Assembly: GCF_003584565.2 (NCBI RefSeq)
Contig: NZ_CP031010.1
Location: forward strand, 1,736,001 to 1,800,000
DNA from: Alteromonas sp. RKMC-009
GTDB lineage: Bacteria > Pseudomonadota > Gammaproteobacteria > Enterobacterales > Alteromonadaceae
Direction: 5' to 3'
DNA: 64,000 nt
Below the pieces are notes generated by a model. It saw only the letters and a program-made list of their open reading frames with translations, searched no databases and was not told the origin of the DNA. Within the stretch, counting starts at the first letter, position 1; every line of letters starts with the position of its first letter. This document shows positions 55,302-64,000 of the stretch, piece after piece. Both the position numbers and the translations under genes were made by a program.

Positions 55302-56951
55302 ATGAAAATTCTGATTGTCGATGACGAGTCGCTGAACCGCTTTTTGCTTCTGCACATGCTGGAAGAGGAGGGGTATACCGACTGCTACGAAGCGAAAAAT
55401 GGTGCAGAAGCACTGGAGATGGCCTCACGGCTTAAGCCTGATCTCATTTTGCTTGATGTGATCATGCCCCAGATGAACGGATACGAGGTCGCTCCCCATT
55501 TGAAGCAAATGTATGGTGACAGCTATCTGCCGGTGATTTTCATCACTTCACTGGATGATAAAGAGAGTCTGGCCCGTTGTCTTGAAGTAGGTGGTGATGA
55601 TTTTGTCGCCAAGCCTTTTGATAAAGTGATTCTGGCAGCGAAAATCCGTGCTCACGGGCGAATCCGGCAACTCAGCAATAAAATTGAAATGCAGAACCGT
55701 GCCTTACGGTATTTTCAGCAGAACGTTGACCGCGAACATACCATTGTCGAGCATATTTTTAATAACGCCATTGTAAACAAGTCTGAAATCACCGCTTTCT
55801 TCGATTTTGATTTGTCACCGGCGGCGGTGTTTAACGGAGATGTATTTCTGTGTGAAGCCAGTCCTGCCGGCGGCGTGTATTTCATGGTGGGTGACTTCAC
55901 CGGTCATGGTCTTGCATCTGCTATCGGTGTGCTGCCTGTCAGCCGGTCTTTCCGTTCTATGGCCAGGCGTGGTCTCTCTGCCGGGGAAATGGCGGCAAAA
56001 CTGAATACCACCTTATTATCTTTACTTCCGGCAGATATGTTTTGTGCCGCTGTCATTGTGGAAATCGATGCCAGCGGCAAGCGGTTTTCCGTCTGGAATG
56101 GCGGCATGCCTCAGTTATTGCTGAAGGAAGCTGGCACACGCCGGGTGCGCACCTTACCGCCAAGGCATATGGCTTTGGGTATCCTCGAGTCTGATGAATT
56201 TGAAGATGACTGCGAGGTGTTCGAAGCGGCAGAGGGAGACCAGCTACTGGTCTACACCGACGGACTGATGGAGGTGATGAATGCTGCCGGAGAAATGGCT
56301 GACGAACAGGGCGTTATTAAGTGGTTTTCCGCACAGGCAAAGGTAACTTCACAATATTTGCACGACAGGGCAGTGAATTACCGGGGCGACCTGCAACAGG
56401 CCGATGACATGACCATTGTGTTGTATACCTGTCAGTCACTGGCAACAGTGAAAAATGATTTTACCCTCAACGAGCTGCCTTACAGCATCAGTTTGTCTCT
56501 CAGCGGGGCAGAGCTTAAAAATCAGCATATCGTACCGTCGCTTATCGAAATGATTAATTCACAACCCGGTATGACGTTGCTGCGATCAGATCTATACACT
56601 GTACTTTCGGAGATGTTTAATAACGCACTCGAACATGGCATTCTGAAACTGGACTCTGCATTAAAGTCCTCACCGGACGGCTTTCTGGAATATTATCAGG
56701 CGCGGGAAATCAGACTTAAACAACTGCAGGAAGGTTCGGTCAGTTTTTTAATTCAGTTTCTGCCCAAAGATGCAGCACTGGATATCACAATCAGCGATTC
56801 CGGAGAGGGGTTTGATTATACCGCACCGGCAAATACCGGTGAAGACAACAGTTTTGGCCGGGGACTGACACTACTCAACGAGCTTTGTGAGCAGGTGAAT
56901 TACTCAGGTAGCGGCAACACACTGAAGGTACGGTTGTCTGTAGACCGGTAA
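55302..56951 (+). CDS. Receiver - PP2C phosphatase (SpoIIE) - HATPase switch protein
   Basis: A 549-residue partner-switching regulator. Domains: receiver 1-120 with VDD at 6-8 and Asp52 in LLDVIMPQMNG; a PP2C phosphatase (about 160-390) with the metal-binding GDFTGHG, TDGLMEV and ADDMTIV; and a C-terminal serine kinase-like HATPase with EMFNNALEHG and SGEGFDY, GRGLTLL. Known relatives both phosphorylate and dephosphorylate a STAS protein, with the receiver setting the balance. The STAS partner is encoded directly upstream. Confidence 0.9.
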   Translation: MKILIVDDESLNRFLLLHMLEEEGYTDCYEAKNGAEALEMASRLKPDLILLDVIMPQMNGYEVAPHLKQMYGDSYLPVIFITSLDDKESLARCLEVGGDDFVAKPFDKVILAAKIRAHGRIRQLSNKIEMQNRALRYFQQNVDREHTIVEHIFNNAIVNKSEITAFFDFDLSPAAVFNGDVFLCEASPAGGVYFMVGDFTGHGLASAIGVLPVSRSFRSMARRGLSAGEMAAKLNTTLLSLLPADMFCAAVIVEIDASGKRFSVWNGGMPQLLLKEAGTRRVRTLPPRHMALGILESDEFEDDCEVFEAAEGDQLLVYTDGLMEVMNAAGEMADEQGVIKWFSAQAKVTSQYLHDRAVNYRGDLQQADDMTIVLYTCQSLATVKNDFTLNELPYSISLSLSGAELKNQHIVPSLIEMINSQPGMTLLRSDLYTVLSEMFNNALEHGILKLDSALKSSPDGFLEYYQAREIRLKQLQEGSVSFLIQFLPKDAALDITISDSGEGFDYTAPANTGEDNSFGRGLTLLNELCEQVNYSGSGNTLKVRLSVDR

Positions 56952-57044
56952 TTTATCGCCGGCGCTTGATTGCTTATCTCACGGGGTGAAACATTCTGGT
57001 TGAAAACGCGTATAAACAGCTAAACGTCCAAACCGGAATATCAC

Positions 57045-57491
57045 ATGTTAAAAGCCGTACTTGATTTGTTCAGGGATAACCCGTCAGATAAACCGCAAAC
57101 CCATACAGTAGAACTGGCCACCGCCGTATTGCTGAGTGAAATTATTCGCGCAGATCGCGAAGCTGACCCGAGAGAACTTGAGGCATACCGCGCCTTGCTG
57201 GAAAAGCAGTTTTCTCTGGATGCTGATGAGCTGAACGCATTAATGAACGAAGGTCAGACTTCGGCAGAAGAAGCGGTCGATATGGTGCAGTTCACACATG
57301 TTATTAATCAAAAGTGTAATATTGATGAAAAGCAGGCTATTCTAACGGGCTTATGGGAAGTGGCCTATGCCGATAAAAATATTGCTCCTGTTGAAGAGCA
57401 TACCATCAGACGTATAGCCGACTTATTACATTTACCTCACAGCCAGTTTATTAAAACAAAGCTTTCCGTTACGGAACAGTCTGCCGGTTGA
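57045..57491 (+). CDS. TerB-family protein
   Basis: A 148-residue helical protein with the TerB pattern repeated: ATAVLLSEIIRADREADPRELEAYRALLEKQFSLD and ILTGLWEVAYADKNIAPVEEHTIRRIADLLHLP, each with acidic metal-ligand positions D-x-x-x-x-x-E. TerB in tellurite operons binds calcium; the role of stand-alone versions is unknown. It follows the switch gene by 93 bases and precedes a GGDEF/EAL gene, possibly one transcript. Confidence 0.85.
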   Translation: MLKAVLDLFRDNPSDKPQTHTVELATAVLLSEIIRADREADPRELEAYRALLEKQFSLDADELNALMNEGQTSAEEAVDMVQFTHVINQKCNIDEKQAILTGLWEVAYADKNIAPVEEHTIRRIADLLHLPHSQFIKTKLSVTEQSAG

Positions 57492-57544
57492 GCAGTTTGC
57501 ATAGCTGAGTCGTCCGACTGGTGTAAACAATCAGGCAGGTTAGT

Positions 57545-59617
57545 TTGTTCCGGTCCATGAAGTTGCCGTTGACGTTGCTGATATCTACAGCCGTAGCGGC
57601 GTCTGTAATCGTTGTCTACATCGTGTCGCTGAACGCGCAGCAAGCCCGTGTTACCTCCATGCAGCAGGAGCAGATGTCTGCCCTCGTGCAGAATGTGGCG
57701 GCCCGCCTGGAGCCGGCGCAGGGTGACCGTGACATCGATGGCGAAGTAGCGCGAAAGGAACTTGCTCTGCAGTTGTCGCACCGTCAGGTCACTGCGGCTT
57801 TCGTATTTGATTTAAGAAAAAACCTCATTACCTCTTCGGTTAAACAGAATAACCTGGCCAGTGACTCCTTTGCTGTTACATTGCCTGCCGGCATTCAGAT
57901 GGCTGACGGACTTATGTATGCCGTTGCCAATATCGGTAAAGAGCCTTATCTGACTGGCAAAGTGGTGATTGTCAGTGATATGAACGGGTTGCTGGCGCAG
58001 TCGCAGAAGACATTATTTTTCTCTGTCATTCCCTGGCTTGCCGGCACCATCTTTCTCACCGTGATTGTCGCGCTGCTGGTAAGCCGCAGATTGCTCAGAC
58101 CCCTGCAGGCCCTGATCGAATTTACCCGTGATATCGCCAGAGACAAAGATTACTCAAAGCGATTTTCTGATAAACACAATCACGAGGTCGCCAGGCTGGG
58201 CACCAGTATCAACAGTTTTCTCGATACAATCGAAGTCGAACTGATCATCAATAAAGAACAGAACGACACGCTGGTGGAACAGCAACAAACAATGATGCGG
58301 CTGGCGAATTATGACAGCCTGACAGGACTCCCTAACCGGCAATTTGTGGTGGATAACCTCAGGCTGGAGCTCGCCCGTGTAAGACGCACCAAAGATGATT
58401 TGGCACTGGTTTTCTTTGATCTCGACGGATTTAAGGGGATTAATGATTCACTGGGACATGAAACCGGTGATCTGATCCTGATAGAAGTGGCAGACCGTGT
58501 GGTGAACATGTTGCGGGAAGGCGATTTGATTGCACGGCTGGGCGGTGATGAATTTATCATTGTGCCTGACAGGGACGTGTCGGATGCAAGCCTGAAAAAC
58601 CTGGCAGATAAACTGGTCGGCGCATTTACCGAACCCTTCATGCTGAGAGGTCTGGCGTTGACCGTCGGTGTCAGTGTGGGGATTGCCAGAGCCAGTGATG
58701 CGGAGTACGAGCTCAGTCAGTTAATGAGTAATGCTGACCTTGCCATGTACCGCTCTAAGGCGAAAGGTCGCGGTACTTACACGTTATTCACCATCGATAT
58801 GGTTGAATCGTACAAGCGTAAAATGTCTATTGCTAACAGTATTGACGGTGCCATCCGGCAGGATGAATTTCTGGTTTACTATCAGCCCAAAATTAGTCAG
58901 CAGGGTGAAATTATCGGCCTTGAGGCGCTCATACGCTGGCAGCACCCTGAATTTGGTCTGGTGATGCCGTCAGAGTTTATTCCCATTGCAGAGCAGGGCG
59001 GCAAAATATCGGCCATAACCCAGTGGATGATTGAACGGGTATGTATGGAACTGCCCGATCTGCAAATGCTGATCTCCCGTAAATTTAAGGTCGCAATCAA
59101 TCTGTCCGGCCACGATTTACGCCACACCGGTTTGTTCGACGATATCTACGGGTTATTCGAACGTTATCAGGTGAATCCTGAGTATTTTGAATTTGAAGTC
59201 ACCGAATCCGCCTATCTGGAAAACTTTGCTTTTGCTGATAAGTTCTTCAAGCGTCTTAGCAATCTCGGTTGTGCTATTTCTCTGGATGATTTTGGTACCG
59301 GTTATTCGTCGTTAAGTTACCTCACGCAAATCACCATCGATACGCTTAAGGTTGATCGTCAGTTTATCCGTGAACTGGACACCTCTGAGCGCTCCCGTCT
59401 GGTAACCGGTACCATCATTGATTTGGCTAAACGACTGGCCTTAACCGTATGTGCCGAAGGTATAGAGCACCCCGGTCAATGGGCGTATCTGATTGAGCAT
59501 GGCTGTGATCATGTTCAGGGGTACTTGTTCAGCAAACCTGTCCCTCTCTCCAAACTGCTGACTATCGACCAGAATTATCTGCATCTATTAAATGCTCCGG
59601 ATGCGGCGCAGGGATAA
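57545..59617 (+). CDS. Membrane GGDEF-EAL protein (HAMP-linked)
   Basis: A 690-residue c-di-GMP enzyme. One membrane helix at each end of a periplasmic domain (about 5-28 and 155-175), a HAMP-like linker (about 176-235, LLRPLQALIEFTRDIARDKDY), a GGDEF domain with intact LGGDEF near residue 340 and no visible RxxD inhibitory site in front, and a C-terminal EAL domain (EALIRWQHPEFG, DDFGTGYSSLSYL, KVDRQFI, EGIEH). Both activities could be real. The start is TTG at 57545 preceded by AGG six bases away; the ATG at 57557 lacks a ribosome binding site but is a fair alternative. Confidence 0.9.
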   Translation: MFRSMKLPLTLLISTAVAASVIVVYIVSLNAQQARVTSMQQEQMSALVQNVAARLEPAQGDRDIDGEVARKELALQLSHRQVTAAFVFDLRKNLITSSVKQNNLASDSFAVTLPAGIQMADGLMYAVANIGKEPYLTGKVVIVSDMNGLLAQSQKTLFFSVIPWLAGTIFLTVIVALLVSRRLLRPLQALIEFTRDIARDKDYSKRFSDKHNHEVARLGTSINSFLDTIEVELIINKEQNDTLVEQQQTMMRLANYDSLTGLPNRQFVVDNLRLELARVRRTKDDLALVFFDLDGFKGINDSLGHETGDLILIEVADRVVNMLREGDLIARLGGDEFIIVPDRDVSDASLKNLADKLVGAFTEPFMLRGLALTVGVSVGIARASDAEYELSQLMSNADLAMYRSKAKGRGTYTLFTIDMVESYKRKMSIANSIDGAIRQDEFLVYYQPKISQQGEIIGLEALIRWQHPEFGLVMPSEFIPIAEQGGKISAITQWMIERVCMELPDLQMLISRKFKVAINLSGHDLRHTGLFDDIYGLFERYQVNPEYFEFEVTESAYLENFAFADKFFKRLSNLGCAISLDDFGTGYSSLSYLTQITIDTLKVDRQFIRELDTSERSRLVTGTIIDLAKRLALTVCAEGIEHPGQWAYLIEHGCDHVQGYLFSKPVPLSKLLTIDQNYLHLLNAPDAAQG

Positions 59618-59714
59618 AAATTTGCGCCGCCAGTGTAGATAATTTGCAACACCTGCAACTTCTTATTCGTAGTGTTAAATAGCAAGTTACTGATTTTATT
59701 GGTTAATAGTGTTT

Positions 59715-59730
59715 TGGCACTACTTGTGCT
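59715..59730 (+). promoter_or_regulatory. Candidate sigma-54 promoter
   Basis: TGGCACTACTTGTGCT fits the sigma-54 pattern TGGCACGNNNNTTGCW with all six -24 bases and the -12 TGC core at the correct spacing; mismatches are at the G after CAC and the first T of TTGC. It lies 88 bases before the EF-hand gene and 460 bases before glrK, whose partner GlrR is a sigma-54 activator. Confidence 0.55.
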
Positions 59731-59817
59731 AACTCCTGTTTAACGTGAGCTTCTGTATAACCGGACGGGTCCCAGTCCTTTACATCCGCTCACAACCCGC
59801 GAGCACAGGAGGTTGTT

Positions 59818-60090
59818 ATGAAGCGAATTGAGAAAGTGTTTTTATTGTTATTTACCATTATTGCTGTTCAGGCTGTCGCTGTTGCAGAGGCCAATGCCGG
59901 TGAAGCATGGCTATCTGAACTGGATGAAGACCAGGACGGTTATATCTCCCTGAAAGAGGCTGTTGCTGATACCCGTTTGTTACGCCTTTTCAGTCGCATT
60001 GACGATAATGCAGACGGTCAGTTGAGCATTGACGAACTGAAAGCCAGCGAGGAAGTAGAACTGCTCAGCATGCGTGCATCTGCTAAATAA
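59818..60090 (+). CDS. Exported EF-hand calcium-binding protein
   Basis: A 90-residue protein with a signal peptide (about 1-28, ending AEANAG) and two canonical 12-residue EF-hand loops: D36 to E47 (DEDQDGYISLKE) and D62 to E73 (DDNADGQLSIDE), with calcium ligands at all expected positions. It is therefore a small periplasmic or secreted calcium binder. AGGAGG precedes the ATG. It lies behind the sigma-54-like promoter and 100 bases before glrK, so it may be a member or target of that system. Confidence 0.88.
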   Translation: MKRIEKVFLLLFTIIAVQAVAVAEANAGEAWLSELDEDQDGYISLKEAVADTRLLRLFSRIDDNADGQLSIDELKASEEVELLSMRASAK

Positions 60091-60191
60091 TCTTTTTAAC
60101 GATGGCACAGGGTATTTGGTGCCATCATCTATTGCGGCATTGAAAGGGGTATGCGATCCTGAAAAACCGGACTTCATTTAGTGATCGAATT

Positions 60192-61589
60192 TTGCGAGTT
60201 GGTTCCCTCAGACAACTTACGTTAGGTAGTTTTTTACTTGCGCTGGTTCCCCTTATAGCACTGCTTTGGCAAAGCCAGAGCGATCTTGCCAAAGTCAGCA
60301 GGATGACCACCAAAGAGACACGTTTCGTGGTGACGGTCGTGGGCTACCTGCAAAATCTGGACGGCGCTGCCATCGACCTGGAGCGTACCCTCCGTCAGTA
60401 CGCCATTATCCAGAACGCCACCGTCGCTGATTTAACTGACAATGCAATTGCACAGTTTGCCAGCGCGCAAAGCAAGCTCTGCGGTATCGTTCCGGCGAGT
60501 GAAAATTGCGGGCTGCTGAAAAAGCAAATTGAGCAATTACGAAATTTCCGCACTATTAACGATCAGCTTTTACTGAATGCGTATCTCGCTTCATTAAGTA
60601 ATGGTGTTACTGCCATCCGCAAAGACGTGGACAAGGCTATTCAAACCCGTCTGGCTGTGCAGCAGGAAGACATGACTGATATGCAGGCCAAGCAGGCATG
60701 GTCGACGGCGCTGCTGGTCAGTGTGTCATTGTTGCTGATTTTGCTCGGCAGCCAGTTGATTGTAAATCCGGTGCGCAAGCTCAAGCAAATCATTCAGATC
60801 CTCGCCCATCAGCGTGGTGAGTTGCCGCCATTGTCTACGAAGGCACCCTATGAATTAATTGGGGTAGAAAGAGATCTTCATTGGCTGGCGGAACGTTTAC
60901 AGCAGCTTGAACATATTCGCACTGCGCTTTTGCGACATGCCGCCCACGAACTTAAAACGCCGCTGGCAAGCATTAAAGAAGGGTGTAGTTTGCTTTCTGA
61001 GAACGTTGTCGGTGAGCTGAATCCCCAGCAGGTTGAAGTACTTTCTTTGCTCAGTTCCAGCACCCAGCGCCTGAATACGCTGGTAGAAAAGCTGCTGGAT
61101 TACAACCTGCTTCTGCAGCAGGCTGAACCTAAATTTACGGACATTAATCCGCAGGATCTTGTCAGAGATTGTATCGAAGACTACGCCCTGGCGCTGCAGG
61201 ACCGTGAAGTTACTGTGGATGTAACCGTAGAAACCATTAGTGTCGACGAGGAGTTGTATCGTCGTATACTTGATAATCTGGTATCGAATGCTGTAGCACA
61301 CGGTGCAATAGGCAGACCTATTTCCGTGAGGATTTATCGACAGGAGGAGGTAGCAGTACTCGATGTAGCTAACCGGGGGAAAAAGATTCCGCCGGAAAAA
61401 GTGGGTAAACTTTTTGAACCGTTTACCCGGGGTGACGATCCAAGAAACGACAATGTCATTGGTACGGGTTTGGGCCTGTCCATTGTTTCAGACTGTGCCC
61501 GTTTGATGCACGGCGATGTGGCGGTTGTTGATGTAGATTATGCCGATGTCTGTTTTAGAGTAAGCATTCCGCAGAAGGAAAAACGTTAA
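60192..61589 (+). CDS. glrK: Sensor histidine kinase GlrK (QseE)
   Basis: The 465-residue kinase of the GlrKR envelope-stress system. It has a membrane helix near the start (GSFLLALVPLIALLW), a periplasmic sensor, a second helix near 180 (LLVSVSLLLILLGSQLI), HAMP-like linker, histidine box ALLRHAAHELKTPLASIKEG and HATPase motifs DNLVSNAVAHG, GTGLGLSIV. Start is uncertain: the frame's first standard start is TTG at 60192 without a ribosome binding site, while AAAGGGGT is followed about eight bases later by an in-frame CTG at 60159, which would give the usual N-terminal length. It shares a base with the lipoprotein gene (TAATG). Confidence 0.9.
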   Translation: MRVGSLRQLTLGSFLLALVPLIALLWQSQSDLAKVSRMTTKETRFVVTVVGYLQNLDGAAIDLERTLRQYAIIQNATVADLTDNAIAQFASAQSKLCGIVPASENCGLLKKQIEQLRNFRTINDQLLLNAYLASLSNGVTAIRKDVDKAIQTRLAVQQEDMTDMQAKQAWSTALLVSVSLLLILLGSQLIVNPVRKLKQIIQILAHQRGELPPLSTKAPYELIGVERDLHWLAERLQQLEHIRTALLRHAAHELKTPLASIKEGCSLLSENVVGELNPQQVEVLSLLSSSTQRLNTLVEKLLDYNLLLQQAEPKFTDINPQDLVRDCIEDYALALQDREVTVDVTVETISVDEELYRRILDNLVSNAVAHGAIGRPISVRIYRQEEVAVLDVANRGKKIPPEKVGKLFEPFTRGDDPRNDNVIGTGLGLSIVSDCARLMHGDVAVVDVDYADVCFRVSIPQKEKR

Positions 61590-62182
61590 TGAAAATCAAA
61601 TTATTGCTGCCACTGGCCGCCATGCTGGGTGGATGTGCAGCGATAGAAGGGAATGAGTCTGCACCAGTTATTCCGGTCGAGGAAAATACGGTCGCACCGC
61701 AACTGGTGGAGAGTGATTCCCTTTGTCTGGTAGAAAAAGACACAGAATCTTTTGAGCACCAGTGCGATTTGCTCTATTGGGTGAACCTGTGGGTTCAGGC
61801 CGACAATACCCGCTGGCCTGTACGCAGAGATGCTATCGCCGGGTTGTCCGATTCAACAGAGGATAAAATAAAAAAAATCATTTTATCACTGCCTGTAGAC
61901 ACCCCTTATCAGAGTCGCCTTCGTGCCCGGCACTGGCTGACCGAAGTGAAGGATAAGCTGACGCCGGATATGCAAACCGTGGTGGCCACTATTGTTAATG
62001 CCCCCAACGATGAAATGCTTGAGCTTGAATCGGCGATGGTGATCTTAAACCGCGTGAACACCGATAAAGAAAAGCAGTTGCAGATGCTCGAAAAAGAACT
62101 GGAATCACAAACTAAGAAGATGGAAGAGTTGCTTAAAGTTGAAGCAACGCTGATGGATAAAAACAGGAGTACGCAGCGATGA
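61589..62182 (+). CDS. qseG: QseG-like outer membrane lipoprotein
   Basis: A 197-residue lipoprotein: signal sequence with lipobox MLGGC (cysteine near 17), then an acidic region and a helical, coiled-coil-like C-terminus (EKQLQMLEKELESQTKKMEELLK). Position between glrK and glrR matches qseG (yfhG), whose product contacts the kinase QseE/GlrK in E. coli (known). Sequence similarity is judged by layout only. Overlaps both neighbours by one and four bases. Confidence 0.75.
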   Translation: MKIKLLLPLAAMLGGCAAIEGNESAPVIPVEENTVAPQLVESDSLCLVEKDTESFEHQCDLLYWVNLWVQADNTRWPVRRDAIAGLSDSTEDKIKKIILSLPVDTPYQSRLRARHWLTEVKDKLTPDMQTVVATIVNAPNDEMLELESAMVILNRVNTDKEKQLQMLEKELESQTKKMEELLKVEATLMDKNRSTQR

Positions 62183-63519
62183 ATGAATCCGGAGCGCGAA
62201 ACGCCAGATTATTGCTCGTTGACGACGATAAAAGTTTACTTCGCCTGCTGACCATTCGCCTTGAAGGCGAAGGATATCAGGTCACGGCGGTGGAAGATGG
62301 TCAGGCGGCATTACGCAAAATTCGTAGTGATGACTACGACGTGGTGTTGTCAGATTTACGTATGCCGGGCCTTGATGGTCTGAGCTTATTTGAAGAAATC
62401 ATGGGCGTCCGTAAGGATATTCCTGTGATATTGATGACTGCCCACGGTACGATTTCTGACGCCGTTGCGGCAACCCAGCGTGGTGTGTTCGGCTTTTTGC
62501 CTAAGCCGGTGGATCACGATGAGTTACGCAAGTTATTGCAAAAAGCCCTGAGTCAGTCTCTATCTGTTCAGCCGGAAGAGTGGTGCAAAGATATCATTAC
62601 CCGTGCACCGGAAATGACCAGTGTGATGGACCAGGCTTTCCGTATTGCCCAGCGTGAAGTGAGTGTGCTTATCAGTGGTGCCAGCGGTACCGGTAAAGAA
62701 TTGCTGGCGAATGCTATTCACCGGGCCAGTAACCGTCGTGACAAGCCGTTTATTGCCATTAACTGTGGTGCATTGCCGGAAAACCTGCTGGAGTCAGAAT
62801 TGTTTGGTCATGCAAAAGGCGCCTTTACCGGTGCGGTGCATGCAAACCCCGGTTTGTTCCGTGAAGCGGATGGCGGCACCTTGTTCCTTGATGAAATTGG
62901 CGACATGCCAATGACGTTACAGGTCAAATTGCTGCGTGCGTTACAGGAGCGTCAAATCCGGCCTGTGGGCAGCGCCAAACACGTAGACATCGACGTACGT
63001 ATTATTTCTGCAACACACAAAGATTTGCATAAAGAAATGGAAGAGGGCAGCTTCCGGGAAGATTTGTACTATCGTCTTAACGTGGTGAATCTGAAACTAC
63101 CTTCCCTGAAAGAGCGCAGTGAAGACATTCCCTTGCTCGCCCGTACATTGCTTCAGCAAAGCGGTCAGCGTCATGGCGTGAATGTGACGCAATTTTCTGA
63201 TGATGCCATGCAATTACTGGTGAAGTCAGAATGGCCCGGTAACGTGCGGCAACTGGTTAACGTGGTAGAGCAGTGTGTAGCACTGACACAAACGCCGGTG
63301 ATCCCGCTGCATCTGGTACAGCAGGCATTGTCGGCTACCCGCCAGAGCTGGCCAACACTGACCGAAGCCCGCGATGCCTTTGAACAAAAGTATCTGCACA
63401 AATTATTGAAAATGACCGACGGTAATGTGACCCGTGCCGCCGAGCTGGCCGGTCGTAACCGTACCGATATGCATAAGCTGATGAAAAAACATGAGCTAGA
63501 TGCCGGTGATTTCCGCTAA
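62179..63519 (+). CDS. glrR: Sigma-54-dependent response regulator GlrR (QseF)
   Basis: A 446-residue enhancer-binding activator. Receiver 1-120 with VDDD at 14-17, Asp59 in [11 protein letters not shown] and lysine in LPKPVDH; AAA+ domain (about 145-370) with GASGTGKE near 172, sigma-54 contact loop GAFTGA near 215 and Walker [15 protein letters not shown]-terminal Fis-type helix-turn-helix [24 protein letters not shown]. In E. coli it activates glmY at a sigma-54 promoter. The ATGA overlap couples it to the lipoprotein. Confidence 0.94.
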   Translation: MNESGARNARLLLVDDDKSLLRLLTIRLEGEGYQVTAVEDGQAALRKIRSDDYDVVLSDLRMPGLDGLSLFEEIMGVRKDIPVILMTAHGTISDAVAATQRGVFGFLPKPVDHDELRKLLQKALSQSLSVQPEEWCKDIITRAPEMTSVMDQAFRIAQREVSVLISGASGTGKELLANAIHRASNRRDKPFIAINCGALPENLLESELFGHAKGAFTGAVHANPGLFREADGGTLFLDEIGDMPMTLQVKLLRALQERQIRPVGSAKHVDIDVRIISATHKDLHKEMEEGSFREDLYYRLNVVNLKLPSLKERSEDIPLLARTLLQQSGQRHGVNVTQFSDDAMQLLVKSEWPGNVRQLVNVVEQCVALTQTPVIPLHLVQQALSATRQSWPTLTEARDAFEQKYLHKLLKMTDGNVTRAAELAGRNRTDMHKLMKKHELDAGDFR

Positions 63520-63561
63520 AAGCCGGTAATTTCACCAACGTTATTTTCTGATAATGTCCCG

Positions 63562-63590
63562 CCGCACTCTGTTAAATGAGCAGAGTGCGG
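63562..63590. terminator. Hairpin between glrR and the DUF72 gene
   Basis: Stem CCGCACTCTG / CAGAGTGCGG with a nine-base loop, 42 bases after glrR, followed by a moderately T-rich stretch. It lies between convergent genes and may stop both transcripts. Confidence 0.7.
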
Positions 63591-63627
63591 ATATTTATTT
63601 CCTCTCTGCAACCCGGTTCTTAATTTT

Positions 63628-64000
63628 TCAAAACAAAGAAGTTTGCTCAGCAGGCGGTGGTGCGAAAGTCAGAGCAGGCAATGCTGCATCAGGATAGCAG
63701 TCGTTATAACTGTCGATAAATTCTGCTGCCAGCCAGGGCGCATCGCCATTTTCCGGTTTATGAAAGAACATGTATGGTGTGCGGCCTTCAAGCCGCCATT
63801 CATGGCATTTTCCTATCCAGGGCTGTAAGCAGCGGGTATTGGCGGCATCGTCATTACCACCCACAAAGCGCACAACCGGTGCCGTGGATGTCGCAATCAC
63901 ATTCACCGGCAGTCTGGGCTTTTTCATCCGTACCTCTGTGGTCAGTTCGCTGTCAGACGGACCGGCGAATAATCCCCGTGTATCCATAATGACCCGGTTT
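63628..64000 (-). CDS. DUF72 (YecE-like) protein, C-terminal part, cut by the window edge
   Basis: Only the last 120 or so residues are present; the frame is open to the end of the window (reading N-R-V-I before the first internal methionine), so the true start is outside. Motifs fit the DUF72 TIM-barrel family: VIMDTRGLFAGPS, VVRFVGGND and EWRLEGRTPYMFFHKPENGDAPWLAAEF, ending in EQTSLF. Function of the family is not established as far as I know. Confidence 0.8.
   Translation of the reverse strand, partial: NRVIMDTRGLFAGPSDSELTTEVRMKKPRLPVNVIATSTAPVVRFVGGNDDAANTRCLQPWIGKCHEWRLEGRTPYMFFHKPENGDAPWLAAEFIDSYNDCYPDAALPALTFAPPPAEQTSLF

Noticed and set aside
1..64000. Mobile elements, CRISPR arrays, tRNA and rRNA genes
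   Set aside because: No transposase or integrase frame, no regularly spaced direct repeats and no tRNA-like cloverleaf or rRNA sequence was seen; a tRNAscan or Rfam run would settle this.

Overview
The window reads as chromosomal DNA of a marine gammaproteobacterium of the Alteromonadales, most likely Alteromonas or a close relative (inference from gene content and protein style; no rRNA is present to confirm it). It is densely coded. I saw no rRNA or tRNA gene, no insertion sequence, no phage gene and no CRISPR array. Three core clusters are recognisable: fadIJ at the left end, the SRP/ribosome block (yfjD, ypjD, ffh and rpsP-rimM-trmD-rplS), and aromatic amino acid genes (aroF-tyrA and pheA).

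Layout. 1-4.3 kb: fatty acid oxidation fadIJ behind a FadR-like operator, then two tiny proteins. 4.5-9.0 kb: a 1504-residue periplasmic-propeller GGDEF/EAL sensor. 9.2-16.8 kb: an M16 protease, sixA, then yfjD and ypjD divergent from ffh. 17.2-22.7 kb: a tightly overlapping three-gene condensin-like operon (SMC-type ATPase, MksE-like, MksF-like). 22.9-29.5 kb: a TerB-like protein, an RND efflux pump with its adaptor, and an ABC exporter. 29.7-33.8 kb: a three-gene signalling module (receiver plus degenerate HD-GYP, MHYT-PAS histidine kinase, receiver plus unknown domain). 33.9-35.9 kb: rpsP-rimM-trmD-rplS. So about 17 kb of accessory genes lies between ffh and rpsP, which are neighbours in many gammaproteobacteria.

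36-41 kb: an SMR drug pump co-directional with a DesK/DesR-like two-component pair, divergent from a Fur-controlled siderophore receptor, and an acetyltransferase. 41.2-43.5 kb: aroF-tyrA behind a perfect TyrR box. 43.9-46.6 kb: a second TonB-dependent receptor. 46.7-51.8 kb: a choline-to-betaine operon (betB, betA, a short BCCT transporter, a TorF-type porin) in which betB carries a one-base frameshift. 52.1-53.4 kb: pheA behind a phenylalanine-rich leader peptide and attenuator. 53.5-59.6 kb: signalling genes (dual receiver, YciH, STAS antagonist with a receiver-phosphatase-kinase switch protein, TerB protein, GGDEF/EAL protein). 59.8-63.5 kb: an EF-hand protein and the glrK-qseG-glrR operon, preceded by a sigma-54-like promoter. 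The window ends inside a DUF72 (YecE-like) gene.

The strongest candidate for an under-described system is the condensin-like operon at 17.2-22.7 kb. Its SMC gene comes first, opposite to the order I know for MksBEF and Wadjet, and no MksG/JetD nuclease gene is next to it. The pheA attenuator, the TyrR box, the Fur and FadR sites and the sigma-54 site are regulatory predictions read directly from the sequence.
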